From contig NC_054553.1 of the NCBI RefSeq assembly GCF_017654505.1, forward strand, positions 13,040,549 to 13,104,548: a stretch of DNA of 64,000 bases. Reading direction: 5' to 3'. Below the pieces are notes generated by a model that saw nothing but the letters and a program-made list of their open reading frames with translations, was not told where the DNA came from and ran no database searches. Positions 23,433 through 36,300 of the stretch are shown here, in pieces (position 1 is the first letter of the stretch; each line of letters opens with the position of its first letter). The stretch is from Polyodon spathula. Its lineage: Eukaryota > Chordata > Actinopteri > Acipenseriformes > Polyodontidae. Made by a program: the position numbers and the translations under genes.

Positions 23433-23904
23433 ACCTTTCTGTATTCAGAATGCTTTAGCTGAACATTACTACTTCTGTCTTAATTATCTGAAACTATATA
23501 AGCCTTGCGAGTTCCAATCCTGCCTGGAAGTGCATTTTCTATGAATTGCTCTTAAAACATTGTCCACGTCAGGAGAATTCTCAGACATTTTGCCAAACAC
23601 AAAACAGACATACAGACCAGGTGTAATTTATCACTTAATTAGTATGCATTTCTGATATGAAGAATTCAAACTGGATGCTCATTAGTATGCATTGTTTATA
23701 TCAAGAATATTAATTTTGATATCACAAAGTGCATTTGTGATACAAGAATGGCATTTTTTATATCAAAGAATTGCATTTTCGATATGAAGAACTGTATTTT
23801 TGATATCAAGAATTGTATTTTTGATATAAAAAATGTGATTACAATATTGACATCAAAAGTGTCTATCAGAAATGCCATAATGGCGGCGTAAATGAACACA
23901 TTGG

Positions 23905-24012
23905 GGGCGTTCACGGAGATCATTCTGCGCAGAATCTGATTAATTTAGCCAATGGGTTGGCTTAATTGGTCAGATTTTGCGCAGAATGATCTCTGTGAAT
24001 ACACCCACAAAT
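23905..24012. mobile_element. Near-perfect 43-bp hairpin (foldback MITE)
   Basis: The arms 23910-23952 and 23957-23999 are inverted copies with about five mismatches, separated by a 4-nt loop. Both contain ATCATTCTGCGCA. Weaker pairing continues outward (GGGCG against, inverted, GGGTG). No coding sequence. Confidence 0.7.
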
Positions 24013-24535
24013 TCCTACAGTCACCCCGACCTATGTGGATTCCGGGGCTCCACCGGTTATGTTAATATCAGCTAGAAGAACCGAATAGAGTTTGTTTTCA
24101 ACTTTCGCTGGCCTCCATTCGGTGGGTCGGGGTTCTGAAATAAATACGGGTTGCTTTTCATTTTCAAACGGTTATTGCGAATGTCAGCTTTAGCTTGCAG
24201 ACAGAGGGTTTTTTTTTTTTTTTTTAAAAGCTTAGTTTTGTTTTTTGGAAACTAATGTAATTTTTTTTTGTGCTTTTAGATTTAGAAATGTGTTATTTAC
24301 TTTTAGGATTGTAGAAATCGGTCATTCCAATTTAATATAATTTCGTCACTGAGTATTAATTTAAGAGTTTTTTTTTTTTTTGATTGTATAACTAATTTTA
24401 TTCCTTTCTTCTTAACTATTTGTATTTTTTTTTTTTAATGACCGTATAATCGTTTTCTTAACTGTTTACATCCACCAGCTGGGAAGACACCTGCGGAACA
24501 CATCCATTTTGTGAACGAGGACTAATAAAGGTAAA
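24010..24535 (+). promoter_or_regulatory. CpG-bearing segment, possible promoter or 5' exon
   Basis: In a CpG-poor spacer, 24020-24190 has about ten CpG dinucleotides. It is followed by T-rich sequence and, at 24530-24533, AAAG|GTAAAT after ACCTGCGGAACACATCC. It could be an upstream noncoding exon of slc25a15, whose first visible exon at 30322 begins with an acceptor. This is inference from base composition and a donor-like site only. Confidence 0.22.
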
Positions 24536-25384
24536 TAAACATTTATAAAGTAATTAACATTCTTTTGTGAATTATGTTTGTATTAATTACAGTAAACGTA
24601 CAATACATTATCACAATGTCAGCTTTTTATTAATTATATTTTCATTGGAATAAAATACACAATAAAATATCATGCAGTGTTACATGTGCGTTGTTTTGCC
24701 CCTTTACATCACCAGCTCTTTAAAATGCGTTAATATTGAATGTGAGATAATAGCAGAGTCTCAAAGAGGAAAGAAAAGTAATAGGACAAAATAAGTGCCG
24801 TCAATTCAGCAAAACCTTGAATTTATCATCCCAGTAAACTATCACATTAATAAACAAAATGCTACTGGCATTTATTGAACCCTATATGATAGCCTGTTGC
24901 AGACATCTACATTTCATATCAGTGCATGTAACACCCAATAGAAGATGACATACATGTTCTGAAACACCCCTTTGTTATTGTTTGTGTAGGTTTTGACCAA
25001 AGTTCTAAACAAACAGTTGATCGGTTGTTTCAAGAAAGAAGTGGTACTGTTACCATTTTGTGAACCGACAGCAAAATAAAAATACTAAAGAAACAACAAC
25101 TATCAATAAATGAATGTGTGCAACACATGCAATAATTTACGGTACACTTCCATACAATTGAGTAACTATTGTGTATTACCTTATTTGTGCATTACCTTGG
25201 ATGGTACCGAGTGTAATTCAAGTCACCAACAGCAGAACAGTCAGTACATTTCTTTGGTATACAGATAATTAGTAGTTCAATTTTTGTAATCCAACGAGGC
25301 AGTCTTCAAAAAAAATAAAATTGTTTAAGTTTGAGATGTAACAGGAGGAAAAAACATAAAAAAAAAAAAAAAAAAAAAACCCAG

Positions 25385-27061
25385 ATGACAGATTAATTAA
25401 GCGAAAGGTACCGGCGTTCTCGCAAATTAGTAAAGTCATTCACCAAAACTTCCAAATCAAATGATTTCACCAGTTGTTGTTCAACTGCCAGAAGCATTGA
25501 ATGGCTCAGTCTTTCATCCCCTATAGTTGTCCTGTTGTAGGTTTTTACTCTCTTCAGAACTGAGAAGAATCTTTCATTGGCAGCTGTGGTGACTGGCAAG
25601 GTAAGGGCGATTTTGAATTACCTTCAGCACTTCTGAGTCGAGTGAATAATGTGTGAGTGTCACAGTCCTCTGCATTTGACATTACTGAATGCAGGTTCGC
25701 TTTTGCTGCACAGGTTTGAGAATTCAAAATGACCTCATCAATGTAGGTGCTATACAGTTTTGAAAACTCTTCAATTTTGTCTACATCCGTGAACTTTGGC
25801 AACTTTTCTTCTGAAAATGCTTCCATTTATTGAAGTTTTTCATTATCTAAAACATCGACTGAATTTGTCAGTGAAGCGATCGATAAGTGCGTAGTAAGCC
25901 CTTCTGAGCAGAGCAGTGAATGTACACAGCATGAGGTACTTTTTCCTTTATTTTTGCCTGCACTCAGTTTGCTCATCCACTCATGACACTCGCACCATTG
26001 TAACACTGCCCTATACAGAAGTGGAAATCAAGACCCATACTGCAAACTTTTTTATAAATAAAATTTGCTAAAGAATCAGCAGTTAAGTTATGCATGTAGT
26101 ACGTGCCTATTGCCTTTTCTTTCACTGAACCTTTGTAAGTGTACCCGATCAGTAGAGCGAGATGCTCCTTCTTCGACAAATCTTTTGTCTCATCAGCTAA
26201 AATGGCAAAGAATTTTGCTTCTTGAATTTCAGTAATGATTGTCCTTTGAACTCGCTCACCAAATATGTGAGTCAGGTTGTTTTGGTACTCGTGTGTAGAA
26301 TGATGCCTGTACCGTCGCTCTTTTTGTTCAAGATTTGATCAGTCTTGGGAAGCACATCCTACAGTTCGACAAAGTACCCTCTATTATTAGATGTACTGGA
26401 TTCATTGTGCCCTTGGAAAGACAATCCTTGTCAGCCTGGAAAACTTGCTGCTTCACAGAGAGCTTTGACATGAGCTTGGTTTTCCCTTCTGCAGACCTCC
26501 CTGTAAATATCTTTGACGCTATGGACGTTTTTTCACCTAAAGATATAGCCGGTACTCTTTCCATGCAATGACTGAGCTTTTATGATGGTCACTTTATGCG
26601 TGTTCCCTGAAGAAAGCTTGCATATCTTTCCATTTGGAAATTCCTTTATCAATGTATGTTCTGCTTCCTTCCCTTTCTCTTTTTTAAAAAATGTCCAGCA
26701 CAATGATTATATGGAAAACAGTAAACATAATTTTCTTTCAATAACTATTCAATGTACTTGTGGACAATGTAATAATTCTGAGAAAATCTACGTCCTTTTT
26801 TTCCTACGGGAAAACTGTAAAGTCCTGGCTGTACAGGAGAGTGACTTACATAGACTTTAATCACTTAAATCTCTCGCTGTAGGGGTGACTTCTGAAGAAT
26901 GTGCTGGAGTCTCCACAGTGGTATGCAAGTGTTGTGAGGACTGCTGTCTCGTCGAAAGGCGTAAACATTTCGTGGCCTTGAGTTACTGAGTTACTACTGG
27001 CAGTGCCTCGACGTCCGCTTCGCTTTCTATTTCCCTTCGACTTTTCTAGGGTACTTTGCAT
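25385..27061 (-). pseudogene. Broken hAT-superfamily transposase
   Basis: Minus-strand pieces appear in correct order. 26861-27061 is an N-terminal basic segment and 26328-26564 a middle segment. 25973-26179 is a DUF4371-like stretch with SKKEHLALLIGYTYKG and FHFCIGQCYNGASVMSG. 25393-25826 ends in the hAT dimerisation motif VTTAANERFFSVLKRVKT. Stops and frameshifts separate the pieces. The family normally encodes a cut-and-paste transposase with a zinc finger at the N-terminus, and here that finger is unrecognisable. I did not find the terminal inverted repeats. Confidence 0.75.
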
Positions 27062-27068
27062 CCCTGTT

Positions 27069-27070
<2 letters not shown>

Positions 27071-27103
<33 letters not shown>
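27071..27103. repeat. TC microsatellite
   Basis: About 16 tandem copies of TC next to the 5' end of the broken hAT transposase. Confidence 0.85.
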
Positions 27104-27105
<2 letters not shown>

Positions 27106-27589
27106 CAAACAAATACAATTGCGTGTATTATTATTAGTTTCCCATAAAAATAGGAAGATAAAGCTCGGAAATAACTTGTGTTTTGTAATGCTTAGAGTCA
27201 GCAGCTTGGCCATGTCGAGTATTTAATTTCACATTTTAGTGAGCCTGTATGCAGACTTGAGGGACAAAAGTGTTCAGTAAAGCGCAAACCCTTGAACTGT
27301 ACTGAGTGCTCCACTGCGGATTCAAGAACACAACTTTTATGTTTTTTAAGTAGGTAGTCTGGCAAACTCCAAAAAAAAATAAAAAAAAATTGCTACATCA
27401 TCCACGCTCCCCTTCCAGCTTCAGAGTGCAAACATTGCACTTTGAAGACCAGGTATGTACAGTAATTTTTACATTTCACAAACTCGCTCATAACAATATA
27501 GTACCACCTGCTACAGTAAGCAGTGAAAGTGAGGATGGTTAGAGGTGTTCTCATCTGCACATTTATTACAACAACCTGTTGTTTGTTGT

Positions 27590-27640
27590 TATAATTATTT
27601 ATTTGGCAGACACCTTCATCCAAGGTGACCATTGCTTCTG
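27590..27640 (-). mobile_element. SINE tail fragment
   Basis: TTTATTTGGCAGACACCTTC and the following CATCCAAGGTGACC are the complement of the V-SINE/L2-type tail also seen at 7602. The tRNA-like head is missing. Confidence 0.55.
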
Positions 27641-28019
27641 TTTTGATTTGTTCTGCATATGAAGTCAAACCACTAACTGAAAATCTTAGTTGTCTAATTT
27701 TAATTGATGACTTTAATAGGCCACACATCAATTCTTTTAAAATAGTAAGAGACAAAGAACACAGAGCCACCCAAGGTCAAATGCATGAGATTTTTTAGAA
27801 GTTGTTGAAGATGCCTAGTTAGTGGTCCAACATTTTCACATGAGTACCTGTTGTTTCTATATTTTCAATTACTGACCGAAAATACAAATTCTCCCACCTT
27901 GCAGTTTTCATTCAGGTAGGTATATAAAAGACATCAATGGCAGATGAACGTTAATGTTACCATGCTGACGAACAGCTAACCTGAGATGGTTTAAAAGACC
28001 ACAGATTATGTTGCTTAGT

Positions 28020-28021
28020 TT

Positions 28022-28066
<45 letters not shown>

Positions 28067-28078
28067 ATGTGTGTGTGT
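28020..28078. repeat. TA/TG microsatellite
   Basis: About 20 TA copies followed by a short TG run, directly beside the left end of a dead Tc1 element. Confidence 0.85.
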
Positions 28079-28081
28079 TTT

Positions 28082-29445
28082 CATTTATCTACACATCCTA
28101 CCCCACAACTTCCAAGTGAAAAAAAATATTCTAGAAATTTGTAGAAAATTAATTTAAATAAAAACTGAAATAGCTTAATTTGGTAAGTGTCCACCCCCCT
28201 GGTAATAGCAATCCTAAATTAGCTCAGGTTTAACCAATTGCCTTCAAAATCACACACCAAGTTAAGTGGCCTCCACCTATGTTTAATTGCAGTGATTCAC
28301 ATGATTTCAGGATAAATTCAACAGTTCCTGTATGTTCCCTCCGCTGGGTAGTGCATTTCAAAGCAAAGACTCAACCATGAGCACCAAGGTGCTTTCAAAA
28401 GAACTCCGGGACAAAGTTGTTGAAAGGCACAGATCAGGGGATGGCTATAAAAAGTATAAAAGGCCTTGAATAACCCTTGGAGCATCGTCAAGACGATTAT
28501 TAACAAGTGGAAGGTGTATGGCACCACCAAGACCCTGCCTAGATCAGGCCATCCCTCCAAACTGGATGACCAAGCAAGGAGGAGACTGATCAGAGAGGAC
28601 AATGGCAACTTTGCAAGAGCTACAGGCTGTTATGGCCAAGACTGGTCAAAGTGTGCATATGACAGCAATATCCCAAGCATTCCACAAATGTAGCCTGTCT
28701 GGTAGGATGGCAAGAAGGAAACCATTGCTTAAGAAAGCCCACCTTGAATCCCATTTGAATTAGGCAAAAAAACCACTCGGGAGATTCTGTAACCATGTGG
28801 CAAAAACTTTTGTGGTCTGATGAAACTAACATTGAACTTTTTGGCCTACATGCAAAATCTTATGTTTGACACAAACCCAACATGGAGTATCACCCAAAGA
28901 ACACCATCCCTTCTGTGAAGCATGGTGGTGGCAGCATCAAGTTATGGGGATGTTTCTCATCGGCAGGGACTGGGGCACTTGTCAGGATAGAAGGGAAAAT
29001 AAATTGGGCAAAGTACAGATAAGTCCCTGAGGAAAACCTGCTGCCCTTTCATCATGATAACGATCCAAAGCACACAGCCAAAGCTACACTGGAGTGGCTA
29101 AGGAACAAAAAGGTAAATGTCCTTGAGTGGCCCAGTCAGAGCCCCGACCTAAATCCAATCGAAAATTTGTGGCATGACTTGAAGATTGCTGTCCATCAAC
29201 GCTCCCCAAGGAACTTGACAAATTGGCAATATTTGACCAATCTAGGTGTGCAAAGCTGGTAGAGACCTATTCCAACAGACTCACAGCTGTAATTGCTGGC
29301 AGAGGTGCTTCCACCAAGTATTAACTTGGGGGTGGAGACTTATTCAGTTGTGATCTTTCTGTTTTGTATTTAATATATAATTTTTTTTTCTGAATAAAAC
29401 CTTTTTCCCCTTAACAGTGTGGAGTGTGGTGTGTAGATAAGTGGG
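28082..29445 (+). mobile_element. Dead Tc1-like transposon with transposase pseudogene
   Basis: The former coding region runs from ATG at 28377 to TAA at 29324. It keeps phrases of the paired-type DNA-binding domain (IINKWKVYGTTKTLPRSGHPSKL), of the first catalytic Asp (WSDETNIELFG), of the second ([16 protein letters not shown]), and the [15 protein letters not shown] segment with the catalytic Glu. Deletions and stops interrupt it. Degenerate terminal repeats with TTATCTACACAC-type sequence lie at both ends. It differs from the copies at 30901 and 40228, so it is another family or subfamily. Confidence 0.8.
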
Positions 29446-30321
29446 GGGGGGGGGGAATCCTCATTTAAATGCATGAAACTCTGAGGCACTGACACAACAA
29501 AATGTTTTTATTTTCCTATATGAGCAAGTAGGAGTTAATAGGGGTGTATGGAAAATGTTGCCCTGCGTGTACTTTATGGGTTAAACCCAGGATGCATGGA
29601 GGCTGTCAGTCTGTCTATATCTTCACAGTAAAGAATGTGCGTGCGTGGAGTCGGATGCATGCCTGATTAGTGTGATTGCTGTTAAACATGTGTCAGTCAC
29701 CACAGTAATATTGGGGAGAGATCCTCCCGTTGACCCATTGTATTTCAGTGCAGTGAGAAAAAAAACATAGGTGTGATATTCAGCATGTTTGACTGTATAT
29801 TATGTTTTAAATTACATTGTGATTCTTTTTAAAGTTCTACAGAACAAGACAAAGCAAAGACAAGAACCCTATGCACTACCTTAGCCTTGGCCTGTATTGT
29901 CCGTATCTCAGCATTCTATTTTTGAAAAGTATTGCTGACTCTTGACATTTTTAATAGCACATCATGGGTCAAAAGTGAACTGGGTAACGCATTTCTCAAC
30001 ATTTCCTCTGAAGTGTTTGTGAAGAGAAACAGTGTCTTCTAAGGATTGCGTTGTATCAAGATCACACTCCCTCCAGCAACAATGCTGTTTTTCTGTTCCC
30101 ACAATACACCACTGATTTCAATCAGAGCACCAGCATTATTGCAGGAGGGAGTATTAGCTGGATACACTGGGGTGTTGAATAAAAATATCTGCGATATGGA
30201 GAACGCGGGTGCAGCAAAGGTAAAATCATATTGTGAACACTGCTGGGGATTCTGCAGCACTGTAAGATGCACATACCTGTGGCCCGGGGGGTTATTGGTG
30301 ATGCTGTGGCTTTTGTTTCAG

Positions 30322-33300
30322 GGGACCATCGGACCTTGTCGCTCGTTACCGGAGGTTTCTCCACAAGGAGCTAAGCAATGTCCCTGGAAAGTGTTCGTGT
30401 CCACCCGGTCATTGAGACCATGATCAACCTGACTGCAGGAGCTATAGGCAAGTCAACCGGAGCTCAGCTCCTCTCTGCAGGAGCAAAGTGAGTTAGTGTA
30501 GGTTCTCTCAAACAACTGGGACTCGCAGAAACTTAATCGCAGACACTGTATCAGTCTGCCTTTTCCACTGTGATTTAGACTGTCTTGCTCTACAACAGGG
30601 ATAAGCATCTTCTGTGTATTACAGAATACACGTCCGGAAGGTGATTTAACGTCACGTGACGGCCATTTTTCACAAAAAGGCTACATATGGCAGCTGTTTC
30701 AATTTGTCCAAGTAAACCATTATACATTTTGCACTTGAGCAAAAGTTTCGGAAATGTTTGTGTTTATTTGAGGTTGTAGCAGGATAATGATATCGCTACA
30801 CACTCCTTCCCTTTCCCGGATTCGTACTGTGTGAGCTAAATATTGTAACTTCATTATGCACTTTTGTAACTGACTATACTAGGGGCAGGGAAAAATAAAT
30901 ACATACACGAAAGTATTGACCCCCCCCCCCTTGGCATTTTTCCTATTTTGTTGCCTTACAACCTGGAATTAAAATGGATTTTTATTTGGATTTCATGTAA
31001 TGGACATACACAAAATAGTCCAAATTGGTAAAGTGGTGCGTGCATATGTATTCACCCCCTTTGCTATTAAGCCTCTAAACAAGATCTGGTGCAACCAATT
31101 ACCTTCAGAAGTCACCTAATTAGTTAAATAAAGTCCACCTGTGTGCCATCCTAAGTGTCACATGATCTCAATATATACATACACCTGTTCTGAAAGGCCC
31201 CAGAGTCTGCAACACCACTAAGCAAGGGGCTCCACCAAGCAAGCGGCACCATGAAGACCAAGGATCTCTCCAAACAGGTCAGGGACAAAGTTGTGGAGAA
31301 GTACAGATCAGGGTTGGGTTATAAAAAAATATCTGAAACTTTGAACATCCCACGGAGCACCATTAAAGCCATTATTAAAAAATGGAAAGAATATGGCACC
31401 ACAACAAACCTGGCAAGAGAGGGCTGCCCACCAAAACTCACGGACCAAGCAAGGAGGGCATTAATCAGAGAGGCAACAAAGAGACCAAAGATAACCCTGA
31501 AGGAGCTGCAAAGCTCCACAGCGGAGATTGGAGTATTTGTCCATAGGACCACTTTAAGCCGTACACTCCACAGAGCTGGGCTTTACGGAAGAGTGGCCAG
31601 AAAAAAGCCATTACTTAAAGAAAAAAATAAGCAAACACGTTTGGTGTTCGCCAAAAGGCATGTGGGAGACTCCCCAAACATATGGAAGAAGGTACTCTGG
31701 TCAGATGAGACTACAGTTGAGCTTTTTGGCCATCAAGGAAAACGCTATGTCTGGCGCAAACCCAACACCTCTCATCACCCCGAGAACACCATCCGCACAG
31801 TGAAGCATGGTGGTGGCAGCATCATGCTGTGGGGATATTTTTCATCGGCAGGGACTGGGAAACTGGTCAGAATTGAAGGAATGATGGATGGCGCTACATA
31901 CAGGGAAATTCTTGAGGGAAACCTGTTTCGGTCTTCCAGAGATTTGAGACTGGGACGGAGGTTCACCTTCCAGCAGGACAATGACCCTAAGCATACTGCT
32001 AAAGCAACACTCGAGTGGTTTAAGGGGAAACATTTAAATGTCTCGGAATGGCCTAGTCAAAGCCCAGACCTCAATCCAATTGAGAATCTGTGGTATGACC
32101 TAAAAATTGCTGTACACCAGCGGAACCCATCCAACTTGAAGGAGCTGGAGCAGTTTTACCTTGAATGGGCAAAAATCCCAGTGGCTAGATATGCCAAGCT
32201 TATAGATACATACCCCAAGAGACTTGCAGCTGTAATTGTTGCAAAAGGTGGCTCTACAAAGTATTGACTTTGGGGGGGGTGAATAGTTATGCACGCTCAA
32301 GTTTTCTGTTTTTTTGTCTTATTTCTTGTTTGTTTCACAATAAAAAATATTTTGCATCTTCAAAGTGGTAGGCATGTTGTGTAAATCAAATGATACAAAC
32401 CCCCCAAAAATCAATTTTAATTCCAGGTTGTAAGGCAACAAAATAGGAAAAATGCCAAGGGGGGGTCAATACTTTCGCAAGCCACTGTACGAGCTGTCAA
32501 GGTCGCAGGAGAAATTACCTCAGGATCCAGACAGTTCGAGGTACTTTACCTTGATCTCGACAACTCCTTTTCCTTTAAAATTTTTGTTTTTTTTCCATAT
32601 CTTCAACGAGCCACCGTCACATTTAAAAAAACAAACAAAAAACAAAAAAAAAAAAACCCCTGCTTTTTGAATTTACAACAGCCTTCGATAGCTGTAGAAG
32701 AACAATTCCCTGTATGTGGCCAATGATGTGTGTTTTTTGTTGACCAATCATATCTGAGAATGCATTTGAGAAAACATGTGATTGGTTAGAAACATGGCCC
32801 GCAGTAAAGCCGTGGAGTGCTGGGGTGAGAAAATTGATTAAATACATTACAAAAATGTATAAAACTAGCCACTGTTGTCTTTTAACAATGACCAATTTCA
32901 GTTATGCACTGTTTGTACACTGAGACGACCCTACAGGAACACCCATGAGTTCTGATGTGGCTGGTTTGTGGTTCAGGTGGCGTGGCCTGTGTCCTGAGTG
33001 GCCACCCCTTTGACACGGTGAAGGTGAAGATGCAGACCTTTCCCGGCATGTACAGGGGCTTCATGGATTGCTCTGTGAGGACCTACAGGCAGGACGGGTT
33101 CCACGGGCTCTACCAGGGCACAATGCCTGCGCTGGTGGCCAACGTGGCCGAAAACGCTGTCCTTTTCGCGTGCTATGGGTTCTGCCAGCAGCTGACCAGG
33201 ACGTTGTACGGACTGGAGAGAGTGTCAGAACTCAGGTAGGAATTACAGAAGCCAGTGAAAAATGCTTGGCATTGAATTTGTTTCTTCTAATATATCTAAA

Positions 33301-36300
33301 TTCAGCACCATTGAGTGCTTTGTTGTTCTTGAAGAATTAAACAAAACAACATGCTCTCTGAATGATGAGATGTGTTAGTAGATGAGTTTACATCCTGCTG
33401 TGCCACAATAAATCACAAATATGGCCAATTATATTGTTATAAAGATCATTCTGGAATGCATTTTTTTGTTGGGGTTCCAGTTACTAGCATGCATGTCTGT
33501 TTGTGTAGTTCTGTATTTTAAATCTGCCTCTTTAACTTCAGTTTTTGGACTGAGAAATCGATGCAGAACAAAGGGGATGGGGAACTTGTTTCCCCTTTTT
33601 GAAACTGGTTTGTTTTCTGTGGCTTTGTTTCAGTGATTTGCAGAATGCAACCGCGGGTTCATTTGCATCCGTGTTCTCCTCCCTGGTCTTGTGCCCCACT
33701 GAGCTGGTGAAGTGTCGGATGCAGGCTGTGCATGAGATGAAAGTCACAGGCAAAACCTCCCTGCATCGTCGGGTGTAAGTCATGGTGAAAGCTGTCCCAC
33801 AACCGTGAAAAAATTACAACATGTGAGCTAAAAACAGCAACCATTCACTTAAAACCCCAAAGGAGGGATTTAGATTTCCAGAAAGCTTTTGACAAAGTCC
33901 CGCACAAAAGATTAATTCTCAAACTGAACGCAGTTGGGATTCAAGGAAACACATGTACATGGATTAGGGAGTGGTTAACATGTAGAAAACAGAAAGTACT
34001 GATTAGAGGAAAAACCTCAGAATGGAGTGTGGTAACCAGCAGTGTACCACAGGGATCAATATTAGGTCCTCTGCTATTCCTAGTCTACATTAATGATTTA
34101 GATTCTGGTATAGTAAGCAAACTTGTTAAATTTGCAGACGACACAAAAGTAGGAGGAGTGGCAAACACTGTTGCAGCAGCAAAGGTCATTCAAAATGATC
34201 TAGATAAGATTCAGAACTGGGCAGACACATGGCAAATGACATTTAATAGAGAAAAGTGTAAGGTACTGCACGCAGGAAATAAAAATGTACATTATAAATA
34301 TCATATGGGAGATATTGAAATTGGAGAAGGAATCTATGAAAAAGACCTAGGAGTTTTTGTTGACTCAGAAATGTCTTCATCTAGACAATGTGGGGAAGCT
34401 ATAAAAAAGGCTAACAAGATGCTCGGATACATTGTGAAAAGTGTTGAATTTAAATCAAGGGAAGTAATGTTAAAACTGTACAATGCACTAGTAAGACCTC
34501 ATCTTGAATATTGTGTTCAGTTCTGGTCACCTCGCTATAAAAAAGATATTGCTGCTCTAGAAAGAGTGCAAAGAAGAGTGACCAGAATTATTCCGGGCTT
34601 AAAAGGCATGTCATATGCAGACAGGCTAAAAGAATTGAATCTGTTCAGTCTTGAACAAAGAAGACTACGTGGCGACCTAATTCAAGCATTCAAAATTCTA
34701 AAAGGTATTGAGTGTCGACCCAAGGGACTTTTTCAGCCTGAAAAAAGAAACAAGGACCAGGGGTCACAAATGGAGTTTAGAAAAAGGGGCATTCAGAACA
34801 GAAAATAGGAGACACTTTTTTACACAGAGAATTGTGAGGGTCTGGAATCAACTCCCCAGTAATGTTGTTGAAGCTGACACCCTGGGATCTTTCAAGAAGC
34901 TGCTTGATGAGATTCTGGGATCAATAAGCTACTAACAACCAAACGAGCAAGATGGGCCGAATGGCCTCCTCTCGTTTGTAAACTTTCTTATGTTCTTATT
35001 ACTGACAAAAAAAAAAACCCTAAAAAAACACCTAATATTATATTGTGTGTAACCCAGCTAATTACTATGTGCTTTGGAAATAAGGGTGCACAATATGGTA
35101 TTCGTTTAAAGTGCATATTTAATTTTGTGAATTTGTACTCAAGGTGAGGAACAGGCACTGGCTACGTTCAAATGAGGGGCTGACAGGCAGGCACCGAGAG
35201 TTTAAACATATCTAGTTAAGCATCTGACACAGACTTCATCTAGAATCCAAATGCTTTTGGATATTGGTTTCAGATTTGATGACCTGTTGTATTGTACAAT
35301 TCTCTTTGTTTGCTAAAGGGATTCTGGGTGGCATCTCAGTTCTCACTGCACATGTCTGTGTGTAACGGGCAGTGCTGTGTGACGGGCAGTGCTGTTAGAC
35401 TGATGAGAGAAGAGGGTAAAATCTCTTACAAACCATCTTTTGCAATGTGGTTAAGGTATTTGCTTGGGAAGTGTGTAGTAGATAATTTGCATCTAGACTG
35501 CCCTGTTTATATATTTTATATATTCAAGCGGTTTGCTTGCTCAGGTTGAAACGGAACAATATAAATATCTGCACATTTTGGAAACGTAAGAACAGATTAT
35601 GTTATGCTCTGGGGATACAGGTGCTGGTAAAACACCATTGCACACTTTTGTGTAAATTGCCTGATTTTAAGGTATGTTTGAGCTCAAATATTTATTGAAC
35701 ATAGGAAGATTAAAATTCTATTGAGGCACCTGTCTATACATCCGTCCATATGCACATTGGCAATGCACGCACTGTAGATATGGGTCATGGTGATCTGTGT
35801 CATGACATTGAGAGCTCTGTGCAGTACCATGGTGATCTGTGTCATGATATCGAGAGCTGTGTTGTACCATGGTGATCTGTGTCATGACATTGAGAGCTCT
35901 ATGTTGTAACATGGTGATCTGTGTCATGACATTGAGAGCTCTGTGTTGTATGCAGCCCAGTTTGTGACAGACTCGTTTCCTCCAGCTCCACGTGGTCTGT
36001 CATGAGGAGCGTCATGCAGACAGAGGGGCCCCAGGGCTTCTTCCAGGGTCTGACCAGCACCTGGCTCCGGGAGGTCCCTGGATACTACTTCTTCTTCGGG
36101 GGCTACGAGATCAGCAGGACCTTCTTCACCAAAACAGGGCAGGCGAAGGGTGAACTGGGTAAGAGAGCGCTGGATAGATGCTTACACCGTGTACCAAACC
36201 CCATAGGGATCAGAATCAGAGCGTTAAAAACACTTCTTGCCTCTTCACAAGATGTACTTTGAAGGGTGTGCTAGCTAATTATATGATTCAATATATCTTG

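Larger units (their letters stand above)
22445..23865. repeat. Composite foldback block with 21-bp GATATC repeats
   Basis: Two clusters (22445-22745 and 23640-23865) carry GATATC or close variants spaced about 21 bp apart, in units like GATATCAACAATTCTATTTT. In the left cluster the units switch orientation around an A/T palindrome near 22552 and switch again near 22690. Inside the block, TGCATGCTAATGAACATCTG (from 23089) is matched, inverted, near 23663-23693. The region can fold on itself at several scales. A DNA transposon with subterminal repeats is a plausible origin, but no transposase is present. Confidence 0.6.

Noticed and set aside
30046..30423. 125-codon frame overlapping the first coding exon of slc25a15
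   Set aside because: It runs across the acceptor at 30321 in a different frame and matches no family.
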